The translations under genes were made by a program, and so were the position numbers. Positions 49,411 to 59,032 of a DNA stretch of 64,000 nucleotides are shown piece by piece (position 1 is the stretch's first letter; each line of letters opens with the position of its first letter). The notes under the pieces are model-generated. The model ran no database searches, was not told where the DNA came from, and was given only the letters and a program-made list of their open reading frames with translations. The stretch lies in the IMG/VR virus record IMGVR_UViG_3300037493_006316, positions 22,224 to 86,223 of that record. One strand, 5' to 3'. This stretch comes from a virus.

Positions 49411-51206
49411 GTGCGCTCCTGGGGCCAGGCAAAGCGCGAGCGCGCCGCCTTGGCCAGCGGGGTCGGTGTGGGCGCCGGGGGGCGCGGCGAGGGGGCCGGG
49501 GGGCGCGGCGAGGGGGCCGGAGCGGCCGGCGGCGCCTCGGGCGCCGCACCAAAGCCGTCATCGGTGGCAGAGGGCTGCAGCTTCGCGGTCATGGCTGCGG
49601 AGAAGGTCCCGTTCTGGATCCAGTTCCACGGGTTCGCGTCGTAGGCCGCCCGCTCGGCCGGGCTGCACTGGCCCAGCTCGCGCGCGGGCCAGTAGGGAGG
49701 CACCGGGACATCGCCGCGCAGCACGCGGGCCTCGTTGGGCGTGCAGTCGGTCGCGACGCGCATCTGGTAGACCTTGGCGTCCCGCTCGGGGTCCATCTCG
49801 CCGTAGTGCCAGCGCACCACGAGGTCAGGATGGCAGCGGCGCGCCATGGGCGTCAGGATGTGGTCGGTGATGTGCCCGAGCAGCGACTGCAGGCCGTCGG
49901 CGCGAGCCAGCTCGATCTCGGTCGCGCGGTTCGCCTCGTTCATCGACGCGCCCGAGCCGCCGGCCCAGGGCTTGGCGTTGATGCTGCTCGGGTCCTCGCG
50001 GTAGACCGCGCAGGTGAGCGCGACCAGCGCAGAGAGCCACGTCTCGAAGCCCATCTCGTTGTTGCTGCGCTTGAGCTCGATCCGATCCATGCCGCTGTCG
50101 GCGTCCGGCGCCGTCAGCACCAGCGGCTGGTGCGCGCGGTCCACGCCCTGGGCGGCGCTCTGCAGCTGCTGGATGAACCGGCTGGCGGCGTCGGGGTCCT
50201 GGGCGCCCTTGAGCAAGATCGCGAAGTCGGGCTGGAAGCCGTCGCGGAAGAAGTTCGCGTTGTACTGGAAAACTCCCATGAACGCGGCAATCAGCTCGGC
50301 GGCCGTCTCCACGGTCGACGGGTTGTACCCGGCCCACTGGATGTCCGTGCGCGTCTTCGCGTCGCCGACGATCAGCTCGTCGTCCTTGTAGAACCGCTCG
50401 GGGATGCCGTCGCGAATGAGCACCCAGCGCATGGAGTCGACGTGCGCGCCATAGAGGTCCCGCAACAGGGCCTTGCGGCCCTCAGGTGTGACCGGCACTT
50501 GGCGCTCGATCCAGCCCGAGCCGAAGGTGCTCTGGGCGATCCAGTCGGCCAGGGGCAGGATCAGAGCGCCATCGACAGGCTCCCAGCCCACGATCCGCCG
50601 GTCGTCGGCCGCCCAATAGAGCGGCGCCACTACCGGGCGGTTGATCGTGAGGTAGTCCTCGGCGAGCCTGATCATGAAGTCCGACAGGGTGTCCCCCTGC
50701 TTCGGCTCCTCCATGAAGGTCTCAAACTGCCGTATGACCGGCCCGAAGCCGCGCGGCACGCGGCCGTCGGGGCGCAGGGCGTCGCGGTGCGTGATCTCCC
50801 AGCCCACCTCGTGGCGCTGGCCATCCCAGCGGCGGCACACCCGGCGCAGCTTGGCGTGCACCGCGGCGTGCACCACCTGGATGATCGCCACGCCCTCACG
50901 CAGGCGCCGCAGCGCATCGAAGGTCAGCAGGGCCCGGCCGGAGCCTGCGCCGCGCGGCACGGCGCCGCCCATGTCGCGGGCCATCGTCCGGGGCAGCTTC
51001 GGGACCGGGCTCACCGCGCCGGCGCGCTGGGACCGCCGCTGCAGCTCGGCGTAGGCCTCGGGGGTCAGCTGCAGCCCACCGTCCGCCAGCCGGCGCATGC
51101 CTGCGGCGATGATGTCTTCGCCCATCGCCCGCAGCTCGCGCCGCTCGGAGTTGCGCTGCACCTCGGCGCTGATGGTGCCCGGCAGGTCCGTCGGGTCGTA
51201 GGTCAC
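49407..51206 (-). CDS. Portal protein
   Basis: A 599-residue protein between terminase and MuF-like genes, starting at a GTG overlapping the preceding stop. The portal pattern is seen in the N-terminal clip/wing region (AIIQVVHAAVHAKLRR), PVDGALILPLADW, the central YNANFFRDGFQP...LKG, and the CAVYREDPSSIN segment with the following stem helix. The C-terminal 70 residues are Pro/Ala-rich. It forms the dodecameric DNA channel at the head vertex. Confidence 0.88.
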   Translation of the reverse strand: MTYDPTDLPGTISAEVQRNSERRELRAMGEDIIAAGMRRLADGGLQLTPEAYAELQRRSQRAGAVSPVPKLPRTMARDMGGAVPRGAGSGRALLTFDALRRLREGVAIIQVVHAAVHAKLRRVCRRWDGQRHEVGWEITHRDALRPDGRVPRGFGPVIRQFETFMEEPKQGDTLSDFMIRLAEDYLTINRPVVAPLYWAADDRRIVGWEPVDGALILPLADWIAQSTFGSGWIERQVPVTPEGRKALLRDLYGAHVDSMRWVLIRDGIPERFYKDDELIVGDAKTRTDIQWAGYNPSTVETAAELIAAFMGVFQYNANFFRDGFQPDFAILLKGAQDPDAASRFIQQLQSAAQGVDRAHQPLVLTAPDADSGMDRIELKRSNNEMGFETWLSALVALTCAVYREDPSSINAKPWAGGSGASMNEANRATEIELARADGLQSLLGHITDHILTPMARRCHPDLVVRWHYGEMDPERDAKVYQMRVATDCTPNEARVLRGDVPVPPYWPARELGQCSPAERAAYDANPWNWIQNGTFSAAMTAKLQPSATDDGFGAAPEAPPAAPAPSPRPPAPSPRPPAPTPTPLAKAARSRFAWPQERT

Positions 51207-51583
51207 TGGCGCCTCTCGACGGTGGTGCTGATCCGCCACTGCGTCCCGCACACGCAGGCGAAGTCGTAGGGCAGCCGCAGCGTCTCGACCTTGCGCAGCT
51301 CGCTGTCGGCCCGGTCGTAGCAGCACGGCTTGCCGTTCAGCGTGTACTTGCCGTCGATGAAACGCGGCACCTCAGGGTGCAGCAGCGTCGAGGCGTTTGA
51401 CGGCGCTCGGCCGTTGGCGGCTTGGTAGGCAGCCACGCCCAGAGCGGCGATGTCGCGCGTGTCGCGGATCAGCTCGATCTTGTAGTTGAGCTGCATCCGC
51501 TCGGCCTGCGGCGCCTGCACGTGCCGATCCATCGCGCCCGTGCGCATCAAGGCTCGCTGCAGGTTGGAGGTCAGGCCGTGCAC
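51203..51583 (-). CDS. Small zinc-binding hypothetical protein
   Basis: A 126-residue protein between the large terminase and portal. The second half holds CCYDR and CVCGTQW (cysteines about residues 87-88 and 110-112), likely one zinc site. The first half is helical and basic. Its GTGA contact with portal suggests coupled translation. Role unknown, possibly packaging-related. Confidence 0.55.
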   Translation of the reverse strand: MHGLTSNLQRALMRTGAMDRHVQAPQAERMQLNYKIELIRDTRDIAALGVAAYQAANGRAPSNASTLLHPEVPRFIDGKYTLNGKPCCYDRADSELRKVETLRLPYDFACVCGTQWRISTTVERRQ

Positions 51584-51596
51584 GGCGCCACTGTAC

Positions 51597-51615
51597 CCCC
51601 GGCGCGGCGCCGGGG
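51597..51615 (-). other. GC-rich hairpin directly after terL
   Basis: CCCCGGCG and CGCCGGGG form a perfect 8-bp stem with a 3-base loop, beginning one base after the terL stop. No U-run follows, so it may slow transcription or protect the 3' end rather than terminate fully. Confidence 0.5.
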
Positions 51616-53529
51616 CTACTCAGCGGCGATCTGCGCGGGGTTCTGACCGCTCATCGGGGGCGCCAGCCGCGACAGAGCCACGTCGGCGTAGAGCTCGGCG
51701 TGCGCGAAGTGCGGGTCCAGCCCGATGTGCTCGGCCCGCAGCGTGAAGCGGCCCGTCCGGCCCTCGGGGTCGGTGGCGAGGTTCGACCGCAGGATGGCCA
51801 CGCGCTGCAGGTGAAGCGCGTAGAGGTCCAGTGCCACCCGCACCGGCTGCCAGGCGCCGCCCGAGAGGTTGGCCGCCAGCACGGGCTGGCCCTTCTGCAC
51901 AGGCAGCTTCTGCAGCAGCTCGTCAGGCTTGGGCCAGCACTTCAGGCCCTGTTTCCACATGCCCAACGACCACTGAAAACCCGTTGTCCGCGCGACATTG
52001 ACCACGTAGGGGAACTTGGCCTCGCCCTTCTCTCGCTTCTTCTTCGTCGCGTCGCCCCAGGCGACCATCGACGCGCCCGGGCCACTCTCGACGTAGTTGC
52101 ACAGCCAGACCTTGCCTCGGAACGCCGTCGCGAACTTGCGCGCGTGGTCCCACTCGGGCTGGCTGTCGACCACGCAGTAGCGCACGCGGTAGCGGCCCAT
52201 CATCTCGGCGAGGCGCTCCCACGGGTCTCCGGCGCCCTGGTTGCGGTGCACCACCTCGACGTGCACCGTCGCGTAGTGCCCCGAGGCCGTGCGCTGCTTG
52301 AGCACCGCCACGAGGTAGCCGCGCTGCACGTCCACGCCCATCGCCGTGTAGCCGCCGTTCTCCTCCAGCCACTCGGGCGGCTGCAGGGCGATCCACCGCA
52401 GGCGCGGGTCCACGCTTGCGGCCAGCGCGTCTGCCGAGACCGGAACGCTCTCGGTCGACAGGTAGGGCATGCCCCGCTTGCTGTTGTGGAACTCCTGAAC
52501 GTCGAGCCCAGGCTGGTTGAATGCGTCCCACATCCGCGCGGCCGGCCACATGGGGTTCAAGAACTGCGGCAGCTGGTAGCTGCGCTGGCCGTGGTTCTGC
52601 GCGGCGTGCGGCTCCCACCAGCCAACGCGCGGGTCGGTCAAGATCGTGCCGCACTTCGGGCACCAGTAGACCACGTCGCCCCAGCGGCGCCGCTCGAGCG
52701 GCGTCATGCCGCCAAAGGGGACGCCGGCGTGGGTGAAGGCGTGCTCGGCCTTGGCCCGGAGCTGCGGCGTGGCGGAGCGCAGGTCCAGCACGCACTCGGG
52801 CCAGGACAGCGACAGCACGATGCCGTCGACGCAGCCGCAGTCGCTGTGAAAGAAGCGCTGATCGCCGCGCAGGAAGTACTTGTGGATGTCGCTGTCGGGG
52901 AACATCGCCGTGCTGACGTAGCGGGACAGCGGGTCCTTTTGCGCCGACGTGCGCTCCTCCGCGCGCTGGATGTCGCCCGCGTCCATCCGGCGCACCTCGT
53001 CGAAGAACACGCCCTGCATCGGGGTGCCCTCCGTCGTGCTCTTGCCGGCCACCGACAGGAACATGAACGTCGTGGCGCCGAACGCCTTGATGTGCGCGGT
53101 GTCGACGTCGTCCTTGTCGGCGGTGCCGCGGCCCAGCCACGCGCCGAGCTCGGGCGAGGACCGCACCATCGGCGAAAACCGCGACCGAGAGAAGGTCACC
53201 GGCAGGTGGTTGTCGGGGAAGTAGTACCCGATGTTCGCGCCCCAGCGCACGATGCCGGCCCGCAACAGCTCGGCCATGATCCACACCGACTTGCCCGACT
53301 GTGCGCCGGCCATGACCACGATGTAGGCGGCCGTCGCCTCGTAGAGCTCGCGCAGGTGCGAGAACGTTGCAAGGTCGAAGGGTCGGCCGTCGATGACAAG
53401 GCCGTAGTGCTGCACGAACTGGTGAAGGTTTGCGCGCGGGTCGAACGGGCAGGCCGTCGACCGGAACATCGACAGCACCTGCATCAGCGTCGCGAGCTGC
53501 AGGTCGGCGGCGCCGATCGGCTGCTTCAT
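51616..53529 (-). CDS. terL: Terminase large subunit (GpA-like)
   Basis: A 637-residue packaging motor. Walker A is AGAQSGKS (residues 74-81), Walker B GVFFDE (173-178), a zinc knuckle CPKC at 290-293 and the nuclease domain begins with MGVDVQRG (Asp400). These are features of lambda gpA-like large terminases, which pump DNA into the prohead and cut it. The length is typical. ATGA overlap with the small-subunit-like gene. Confidence 0.93.
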   Translation of the reverse strand: MKQPIGAADLQLATLMQVLSMFRSTACPFDPRANLHQFVQHYGLVIDGRPFDLATFSHLRELYEATAAYIVVMAGAQSGKSVWIMAELLRAGIVRWGANIGYYFPDNHLPVTFSRSRFSPMVRSSPELGAWLGRGTADKDDVDTAHIKAFGATTFMFLSVAGKSTTEGTPMQGVFFDEVRRMDAGDIQRAEERTSAQKDPLSRYVSTAMFPDSDIHKYFLRGDQRFFHSDCGCVDGIVLSLSWPECVLDLRSATPQLRAKAEHAFTHAGVPFGGMTPLERRRWGDVVYWCPKCGTILTDPRVGWWEPHAAQNHGQRSYQLPQFLNPMWPAARMWDAFNQPGLDVQEFHNSKRGMPYLSTESVPVSADALAASVDPRLRWIALQPPEWLEENGGYTAMGVDVQRGYLVAVLKQRTASGHYATVHVEVVHRNQGAGDPWERLAEMMGRYRVRYCVVDSQPEWDHARKFATAFRGKVWLCNYVESGPGASMVAWGDATKKKREKGEAKFPYVVNVARTTGFQWSLGMWKQGLKCWPKPDELLQKLPVQKGQPVLAANLSGGAWQPVRVALDLYALHLQRVAILRSNLATDPEGRTGRFTLRAEHIGLDPHFAHAELYADVALSRLAPPMSGQNPAQIAAE

Positions 53530-54203
53530 CGACCGACCTTGTGCGCGGCGTCGACCAGCTCGTGCTTGGCCGACTGCATGCGGCCCACCGCGGCGGCGAC
53601 CGCGGCGGCGACGTCGGCCTCGAACCGGCTGTGCAGCTCGGTCGGGATGTACCGCTTGGCGGCGGCGCCCATCATCTTGGCAAGGTCAAGCATCAGCGGC
53701 AGCATCTCGCCGCGCATGACCTCCTCTGCGTCGAGCGCCTTGCGCGCGAAGCCCACCATCTCGCCGTGGTCGATGGCGGCCCGGCTCGTGAGCTTGTAGG
53801 CCCGCACCCGGGCGTGATGGAAGTCCAGGTCGGTGACCTGCTGCGCCGCGCCCTCGAAGGCGACGCCGAGACGCGAGGCCGCCTCCTCCTGGGCCAGCAT
53901 GGCCAGCATGCGGTCGCTGAGCTCGAAGGGCAGGTCCTGCATCGACAGTGCGTGGAGCGCGACCGGGACCTTGACGTCCAGCAACTGCGGGTCGGCGGTC
54001 ATGCGCTCGACCGTCTCGCGGCCCTTGGCCGACAGGCTCTTGAGGAACCAGGCGGCCCCCTGCGGCCCGCGGTCGCGCTCCGCCTTGTGCCGGAAGCACC
54101 GCCCGGTGTCCGGGTTGGCCTTGGCCTGGCACCGCAGGCCCGAGGCCAGCGCGGCGCCGCACGCGCCGGGCTTGACCTGCATGCTCCCGCGGGGCTTGGC
54201 CAT
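53526..54203 (-). CDS. Terminase small subunit-like protein
   Basis: A 225-residue protein immediately before terL. The N-terminal 45 residues hold Cys-x8-Cys and CFRH (CGAALASGLRCQ; GRCFRH), a small zinc finger common at the start of phage terminase small subunits. The rest is helical with a likely oligomerisation region. It would recognise the packaging site. Assigned from position and the zinc motif. Confidence 0.65.
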   Translation of the reverse strand: MAKPRGSMQVKPGACGAALASGLRCQAKANPDTGRCFRHKAERDRGPQGAAWFLKSLSAKGRETVERMTADPQLLDVKVPVALHALSMQDLPFELSDRMLAMLAQEEAASRLGVAFEGAAQQVTDLDFHHARVRAYKLTSRAAIDHGEMVGFARKALDAEEVMRGEMLPLMLDLAKMMGAAAKRYIPTELHSRFEADVAAAVAAAVGRMQSAKHELVDAAHKVGR

Positions 54204-54988
54204 CAGCCCTCCCCGTCGTAGGACTCGCGGTTGCCGTTCAGGCGATCGCGGTGCCGGCCGATGGCCTTCAGCACCGCGGGGGCGTTGAGGAGCACGCTCG
54301 GCGGTGCCGCCATGTCGACGCGCAGCGCGTCGAGTCGCACGGCCAGGTCAGGGGTCAGCTCCCGCGGGTCAATGACAGGCAGCCCGTCGAGGGCCAGCCA
54401 GGACAGGGCCAGGGCGCGGGCGCCATCCTGACCCCCACCGAAGGCGCCCGTCACCCCGTTGAGGGCGCGCACGGTCGGGCGATCGGCGTCGGACAGGTGG
54501 CCCGGCACGATGCGACCGAAGCCCGTCGTATGAGGCGTCGAGCTCACCAGGTGCAGCCCGACGTCGTTGAGCAGCTCGAGCCAGAAAGAACCGACCCAGT
54601 CGGCCAGCTGCTCCACCCACACCTCGCCCGACGCACGCCGCGGCAGCATGGTCGCGAAGTCAATGGCCGCAGCCCAGCCGCCGTGCGCCAGATCGTCGCC
54701 CCAGGCTGGGACGTGGGTCGACGACATCCGCGGCGACCACGCCGTGCTCCGGCCCACCTGCGGGCAGCCCGCGTCGAGCCAGTCAGCGTAGCGGTGGTGC
54801 TCGATCCGCCAGACCTGCTGTGGGATCTGCCCGTGGGCCAGGGTGATCGGCACGCGCAGCCGGTGGTCTGCGGCGCGCGCGACGAGGTCAGCAAGCGCGG
54901 CGGCGAGCGCCGGCGCGACCTTGCAGTCCTTGGCGGCGTGAATGCCGACGGGCGGCGCGACGGTGGCGATGATGGTGGGGCTCGACAT
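54203..54988 (-). CDS. Hypothetical protein
   Basis: A 261-residue protein preceding the terminase pair, overlapping it by one base. It contains an aromatic/histidine-rich segment (WRIEHHRYADWLDAGCP, then DDLAHGGWAAAIDF) and a C-terminal helical region. No family recognised. It may belong to the replication-side gene set rather than packaging. Confidence 0.55.
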   Translation of the reverse strand: MSSPTIIATVAPPVGIHAAKDCKVAPALAAALADLVARAADHRLRVPITLAHGQIPQQVWRIEHHRYADWLDAGCPQVGRSTAWSPRMSSTHVPAWGDDLAHGGWAAAIDFATMLPRRASGEVWVEQLADWVGSFWLELLNDVGLHLVSSTPHTTGFGRIVPGHLSDADRPTVRALNGVTGAFGGGQDGARALALSWLALDGLPVIDPRELTPDLAVRLDALRVDMAAPPSVLLNAPAVLKAIGRHRDRLNGNRESYDGEG

Positions 54989-55006
54989 GCATGCTCCGAG
55001 GGATGG

Positions 55007-55420
55007 TCAGCCGAACAGCCCGCGCTGTGCGGGCGCCAGCGGCGTGGTGGGTGGCTTGCGGGGTGGCGCCGGCGCCGGCCAGGGGGTGGGCTCGAGCTCT
55101 GGCGCCCGGGCGGGCTGCAGCGCCTTGGGCACGGCCACCGGCGGCGAGGCGAAGACGCCCAGGCTCTCCGCCGGCGGCTCGCTGGCTCGGTCGTAGCCGT
55201 CGAGCACCGTCAGCCGCAGGCCGAAGGTGCCGTCGGGCTGCTCGACCATGGCGCCGGGCTCCATTGCCCACACGCGGTCGCCGTCCTCATCGAACGACTC
55301 GCGGAAGACCCGCCAGCCGCGCTCGTTGGCCTCCCACACCGCCGCCCTCAGCGAGGGGGCGCGCAGGAAGCCGCCGCGGGCGCCGGACCGCGGGGCCACG
55401 ATCCACAGGCGCTCGCTCAC
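55007..55420 (-). CDS. Hypothetical protein with C-terminal clamp-like motif
   Basis: A 137-residue protein from a GTG overlapping the upstream stop. The first 85 residues form a small alpha/beta domain (WIVAPRSGARGG; VWAMEPGAMVEQPDG). The remainder is a Pro-rich tail ending QRGLFG, similar to the last residues of Csf1 and to clamp-binding peptides. Function unknown. Confidence 0.5.
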   Translation of the reverse strand: MSERLWIVAPRSGARGGFLRAPSLRAAVWEANERGWRVFRESFDEDGDRVWAMEPGAMVEQPDGTFGLRLTVLDGYDRASEPPAESLGVFASPPVAVPKALQPARAPELEPTPWPAPAPPRKPPTTPLAPAQRGLFG

Positions 55421-55959
55421 TCGGCCACCGCGCGCCGGACCTCGGCCGCGAAGACTTGGGCGCGGGCATCTGGCAGGACCCACAGGCCGGGCTGCGCCGG
55501 AAGCTCAACCTCGCCGCCGACGTAGACCGCGCTGTGCACCGGCCACGTCTGCCCGACCGCGACGCCGGTCCACGGCTGCGACCACGTCGAGGGCTGCAGG
55601 TCCTCGACTGGCCCGACGCGCACCAGCCCGACGACCCGGTTGGCCGTCGAGCCCCAAAACAAGGCGCGGTCGCGACGCCCCATTACGACGTACTTCTCGT
55701 CGCCGCGCACGAAGACGTAGCGGTCGAGCAGCGGCGAGCGCGTGCGCGCCACCGCCCAGCCGGCCCGCTCGGCCGCCTGCACAAGCAGCTCGCGGCGCTC
55801 GTCGGTCTGCGCTGCCGTCTCCGCCTCGACGGCCCCGTGGTGGATGGCCACGGGCGACACACCCCGCATCACGGGCAGGGCCGCAGCGACGGTGAAGCGG
55901 TCGGCGCGCAGGAGCATGAGCCCGAAGGCAACCTCGCCGGGAACGGAGACGGCGCGCAT
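55417..55959 (-). CDS. Hypothetical protein
   Basis: A 180-residue alpha/beta protein with strands YVFVRGDEKYVVMGRRDRALFWG and GQTWPVHSAVYVGGEVEL. Overlaps both neighbours by a few bases within a tightly coupled replication-side operon. No family recognised. Confidence 0.55.
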   Translation of the reverse strand: MRAVSVPGEVAFGLMLLRADRFTVAAALPVMRGVSPVAIHHGAVEAETAAQTDERRELLVQAAERAGWAVARTRSPLLDRYVFVRGDEKYVVMGRRDRALFWGSTANRVVGLVRVGPVEDLQPSTWSQPWTGVAVGQTWPVHSAVYVGGEVELPAQPGLWVLPDARAQVFAAEVRRAVAE

Positions 55960-56324
55960 CAGGCCACCTTCCCGCCGTGGCGGTAGCTGCGGGTCTCGTT
56001 GAACGCCATCTTGGCCCGCACTTCGCGCTCAAGGTCGATGCCCAGGGCGCCCGCGAGGTCCATCACGCGGATGACGATGTCGGCCAACTCGGTGGGGAAG
56101 CCCTCGGGCTTGCCGTCGGACTCCCGGACCACCGTCTGCATCTTGCCAACGCGGTAGTCCTCGAGGGCCTCGCTGGTCTCGCTGTGGATGAGGCACAGCT
56201 TCTCGGGGACGGTCGCGGCCACCGCCTGGCGGTTGAGACCGCCGGGCTCGCACTGCGCGTCCCACCACCCCTTGGAGACGGCGGTGCTGTGGGCGCGGTT
56301 GGCGAGGTCTTGAAGACTGCTCAT
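55959..56324 (-). CDS. MazG-like nucleotide pyrophosphohydrolase
   Basis: A 121-residue all-helical protein. PEKLCLIHSETSEALEDYR followed by FPTELADIVIRVMDLAG supplies the ExxE...D acidic metal-binding pattern of MazG-type enzymes, and the end NETRSYRHGGK is a common family tail. Such enzymes hydrolyse (d)NTPs and possibly alarmones; phages use them to clean up nucleotide pools or blunt stress signalling. Start ATG 56324 overlaps the previous stop. Confidence 0.85.
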   Translation of the reverse strand: MSSLQDLANRAHSTAVSKGWWDAQCEPGGLNRQAVAATVPEKLCLIHSETSEALEDYRVGKMQTVVRESDGKPEGFPTELADIVIRVMDLAGALGIDLEREVRAKMAFNETRSYRHGGKVA

Positions 56325-56935
56325 GCGAATGCTCCTGCGGGCTCGGCCCGCTGCGACAGAGAGGCGGCCCACTGGGGCCATTCAGTGGGGCCGACCACGA
56401 TCCATCGCTCGGTCTCGACGTCCGCGCTCGGCTGGATCGCCGCGGCCCAGCCGCTGGCGTGGTGGACGGTGACGTGCATGTAGCGGGCCGCCGTGACCAG
56501 CTCGACGGTGGCGAGCTCGCCCCGGCCGCGCACGGCCTCCATGGCCGCGGCCATGCTCGGCATCGAGCGCGCCGCCAGCAGGTCCGCATCAGTGAAGACA
56601 GCCAGCGGCCGGTCGCGCCAGATCCGCAGCTCCACCCCGCCGGCCAACAGGTCGCTGCGGTAGGTGAGCCGCTCCGTGCACAGGTGCTGCACCTCGTCGA
56701 GAAGCGCGGCCGCCTCGTCATGCTGGCCGAGGTCCAGCATGCGCCGGATGGTCGCGTCGAGCGAGCCGACGAAGCCGCCGAGCCGCCCGAGCATGCGCAC
56801 CTGCGCCGACATCAGGCACAGCGCGCTCATCGAGCACTGAGCGACCGGCGAGTGACCCAACAGGCGCCGCAGCAGGTTGAGGCTGTCGAGGCCGGCAGGG
56901 TAGTCCGCCGACGGGTTGCCGCGCTCACGAGTCAT
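56321..56935 (-). CDS. Hypothetical protein
   Basis: A 204-residue protein from the ATG at 56935. It is helical in its first half (LLDEVQHLCTERLTYRSDLL) with strands later (WRDRPLAVFTDADLL, RYMHVTVHHASGWAAAI). No family is recognised. Coupled by overlap to the MazG-like gene. Confidence 0.55.
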   Translation of the reverse strand: MTRERGNPSADYPAGLDSLNLLRRLLGHSPVAQCSMSALCLMSAQVRMLGRLGGFVGSLDATIRRMLDLGQHDEAAALLDEVQHLCTERLTYRSDLLAGGVELRIWRDRPLAVFTDADLLAARSMPSMAAAMEAVRGRGELATVELVTAARYMHVTVHHASGWAAAIQPSADVETERWIVVGPTEWPQWAASLSQRAEPAGAFA

Positions 56936-57518
56936 GCTGGGCCTCCAAAGCGTCGAGCTGGGCCTGAATGTTGAGCACCACGCTCGCAAGCAGCTCGACG
57001 GCCTCGCTGCCGTGAAGCACGGTCTCGGCCTGCTGCTCGGCCGACCACACCAGCACCGTGTCCCGCAAGATGAGCAGCCCGAAGTGCGCCCGCTGCTGCC
57101 AGCCGAGCAGCTGCGGCACGACACCGTGGCCGGTGCGGAACGCCGTCACCGCAGACACCGCGGTGGAGAACACCTGGATGGCGGGGCCGACGTCCGCCTG
57201 AACGACCAGCAGCGGCCGCTGCCAAGGCGGCAGGGGCGGCCGGGCTGGGCCGACGAACGCGACGGGGTCGAAGCTCGCCATGCGCTTGGCGAGCAGGAAG
57301 TGCTGCCCGCTCTCGGTCAGGATGGCGGCCCGCTGCCGCTCCTCGCTGATGATGTCGAGCCGGTGGGCAATGTCAGGCACCCTTCGACCCTCGACGCCGA
57401 GGAAGGCGCGCTCGAGGTCTTCAAGGCGCGAGAGGATCGCCTGCGCCTCTGGCGGCCGCGGAGGCGGCACGCTGGATGGGTCGCGCAAGCGCGCAAGCGC
57501 CGGGGGCAGTTCGAACAT
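56925..57518 (-). CDS. Hypothetical protein
   Basis: A 197-residue protein starting at ATG 57518. It has a Pro-rich beginning, a helical middle with RLDIISEERQRAAILTES, and a C-terminal alpha/beta region (RPLLVVQADVGPAIQVF, FGLLILRDTVLVWSAEQQ). It follows the helicase gene after a 68-base gap containing no clear promoter. No family recognised. Confidence 0.55.
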   Translation of the reverse strand: MFELPPALARLRDPSSVPPPRPPEAQAILSRLEDLERAFLGVEGRRVPDIAHRLDIISEERQRAAILTESGQHFLLAKRMASFDPVAFVGPARPPLPPWQRPLLVVQADVGPAIQVFSTAVSAVTAFRTGHGVVPQLLGWQQRAHFGLLILRDTVLVWSAEQQAETVLHGSEAVELLASVVLNIQAQLDALEAQHDS

Positions 57519-57586
57519 CGGGGCTCCTGTCGGGGGAGGGTGGCCCATGGTGGGCGCAGGGGTGGTCTAACGCAAGCGGTCGGCCG

Positions 57587-59032
57587 CTACCAGCGGTCAC
57601 GGGCGGCGGGCTTGGTCTTCGGGCTCGACTTGGCCGGCGCCTCGCTGTGCGTGTAGTCGATCTCGAGCGCGCGGCCGATGGTCCAGTCGACGGAGAGCTT
57701 CAGTGCCCACCCGGACTCCCCCGAGCGCGCCTTGCGCATGTAGATCCACAGCGGATCCTCTGCGGCATCGTCGTCACGCTGTGAGGGGCGGTCCAAGCAC
57801 ACGACCCAGTCAGCCGCAGCGGCGATCCGGTCGCTGCCCGCAAGGTGATGCAGCTGCGGCGGCCCATCGGCGCCCTGGCGGTTGATCTGCACCAGGCCCA
57901 CCATCGTGCACGTGTGCCGCTTCCCGCGCGCCTTGAGCGCGTCGCTGATCTCGCCGAGCAGCTGGTGCTCGTCGAGGTGACGGTAGGCCGGGCCGCCCTT
58001 GACCAAGCCCAGGTGGTCGATCACGATCAGCTCGGCCGGGTCAAGCGTCTGCCCCACGTCGATGTCGACGATCAGCTCGTCGAACGTCATGCCTGGCTTG
58101 TCGACGATCCGCAGGCGGTTGGTACGCATGGCCTCCAGTGCCGTGTGGAGTTGATCGACGTTCTCGGCGGGTAGCTGCCCGTTGAGGGCCGACGTGTAGG
58201 ACACCTGCGCGTCGTGGCCGGCGATCCGCAACAGCCACTCGAAGTAGGGCACCTCGAGGCTGTAGACCACGACCCGCTTCCCGGCCCGCAAGGCGGCGTG
58301 CACCGCTTGGGCGGCGATCATGGTCTTGCCCACCCCGGTCCGGGCCGCAATGACCCCGAAGTGCGTCGGTCGCCAGGGGTTGCGGCGGCGCCAGGTCAAC
58401 CACGGGACCGGCAGCCCGACCTCGGTGCCGCTGAGTCGGTCGGTGAAAGCCGCCTCAATGAGTCGCCGCGCTTCGTCGATCTGCTCGTCGAGCAGCAGGC
58501 CCTTGGTAGCCGACGACTGCGACAACGCCGCGGTGAAGATCGCCCGAGCGCTCTCGCCATCGCCATCGGCCGCCGCCGCGGCGGCCAGCTTCCCGGCCGC
58601 AGCCATGCGGCGGAACTCGGCAGCCGACTGGATCCGGCGGATGAGGTAGCCCAGCGACTGCATGCTGGGCGCGGCCACGCGGCTCAGCTCGTGGAAGTAG
58701 CCGTGGCCGCCGACCTTCTCGAAGAAGTCCTGACCGCAGCCGAGCGCGATGGCCATCTCGTCGAACGGCTCGCCGCGCATGCGGCGCCGCTCGATCTCGA
58801 CCGCCAGCACCCGGTGGCCGTCGCGGTGCCAGTCGTCGGGGTCGGGCATGCGCGGCAGGCGCGCGCCGTCCGCGGCGTCGAGCATGGGGGCGAGGAACGC
58901 CCCCAGCACGGACCTTTCGGCATCGACGGTGCGGGTGTGCACCGCGGCGTCGGGGTCGACTTGCACCGTGCGGGAGGCTGCGCTGATCAGCTCCCGGGGG
59001 GCCTTGGGTCGGCCCTGTGTGCGCGGGCTCAT
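57587..59032 (-). CDS. DnaB-like replicative helicase
   Basis: A 481-residue RecA-fold hexameric helicase. Walker A AARTGVGKT, Walker B ELIVIDHLGLV, the LVQINRQG sensor-like strand and the arginine-containing SDRIAAAADWV end are typical of DnaB. The N-terminal domain (ERSVLGAFLAP...) matches the DnaB collar. It unwinds DNA at the fork and is likely loaded by the initiator next door (ATGA overlap), as in lambda O/P-like modules. It is not a DinG-type helicase. Confidence 0.88.
   Translation of the reverse strand: MSPRTQGRPKAPRELISAASRTVQVDPDAAVHTRTVDAERSVLGAFLAPMLDAADGARLPRMPDPDDWHRDGHRVLAVEIERRRMRGEPFDEMAIALGCGQDFFEKVGGHGYFHELSRVAAPSMQSLGYLIRRIQSAAEFRRMAAAGKLAAAAAADGDGESARAIFTAALSQSSATKGLLLDEQIDEARRLIEAAFTDRLSGTEVGLPVPWLTWRRRNPWRPTHFGVIAARTGVGKTMIAAQAVHAALRAGKRVVVYSLEVPYFEWLLRIAGHDAQVSYTSALNGQLPAENVDQLHTALEAMRTNRLRIVDKPGMTFDELIVDIDVGQTLDPAELIVIDHLGLVKGGPAYRHLDEHQLLGEISDALKARGKRHTCTMVGLVQINRQGADGPPQLHHLAGSDRIAAAADWVVCLDRPSQRDDDAAEDPLWIYMRKARSGESGWALKLSVDWTIGRALEIDYTHSEAPAKSSPKTKPAARDRW

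Noticed and set aside
57587-59032. DinG-type helicase that would make the Cas-like locus type IV-A
   Set aside because: The protein has DnaB-type Walker A/B context and an N-terminal collar, and forms a pair with the replication initiator. It lacks XPD-like motifs and lies 18 kb from csf1.
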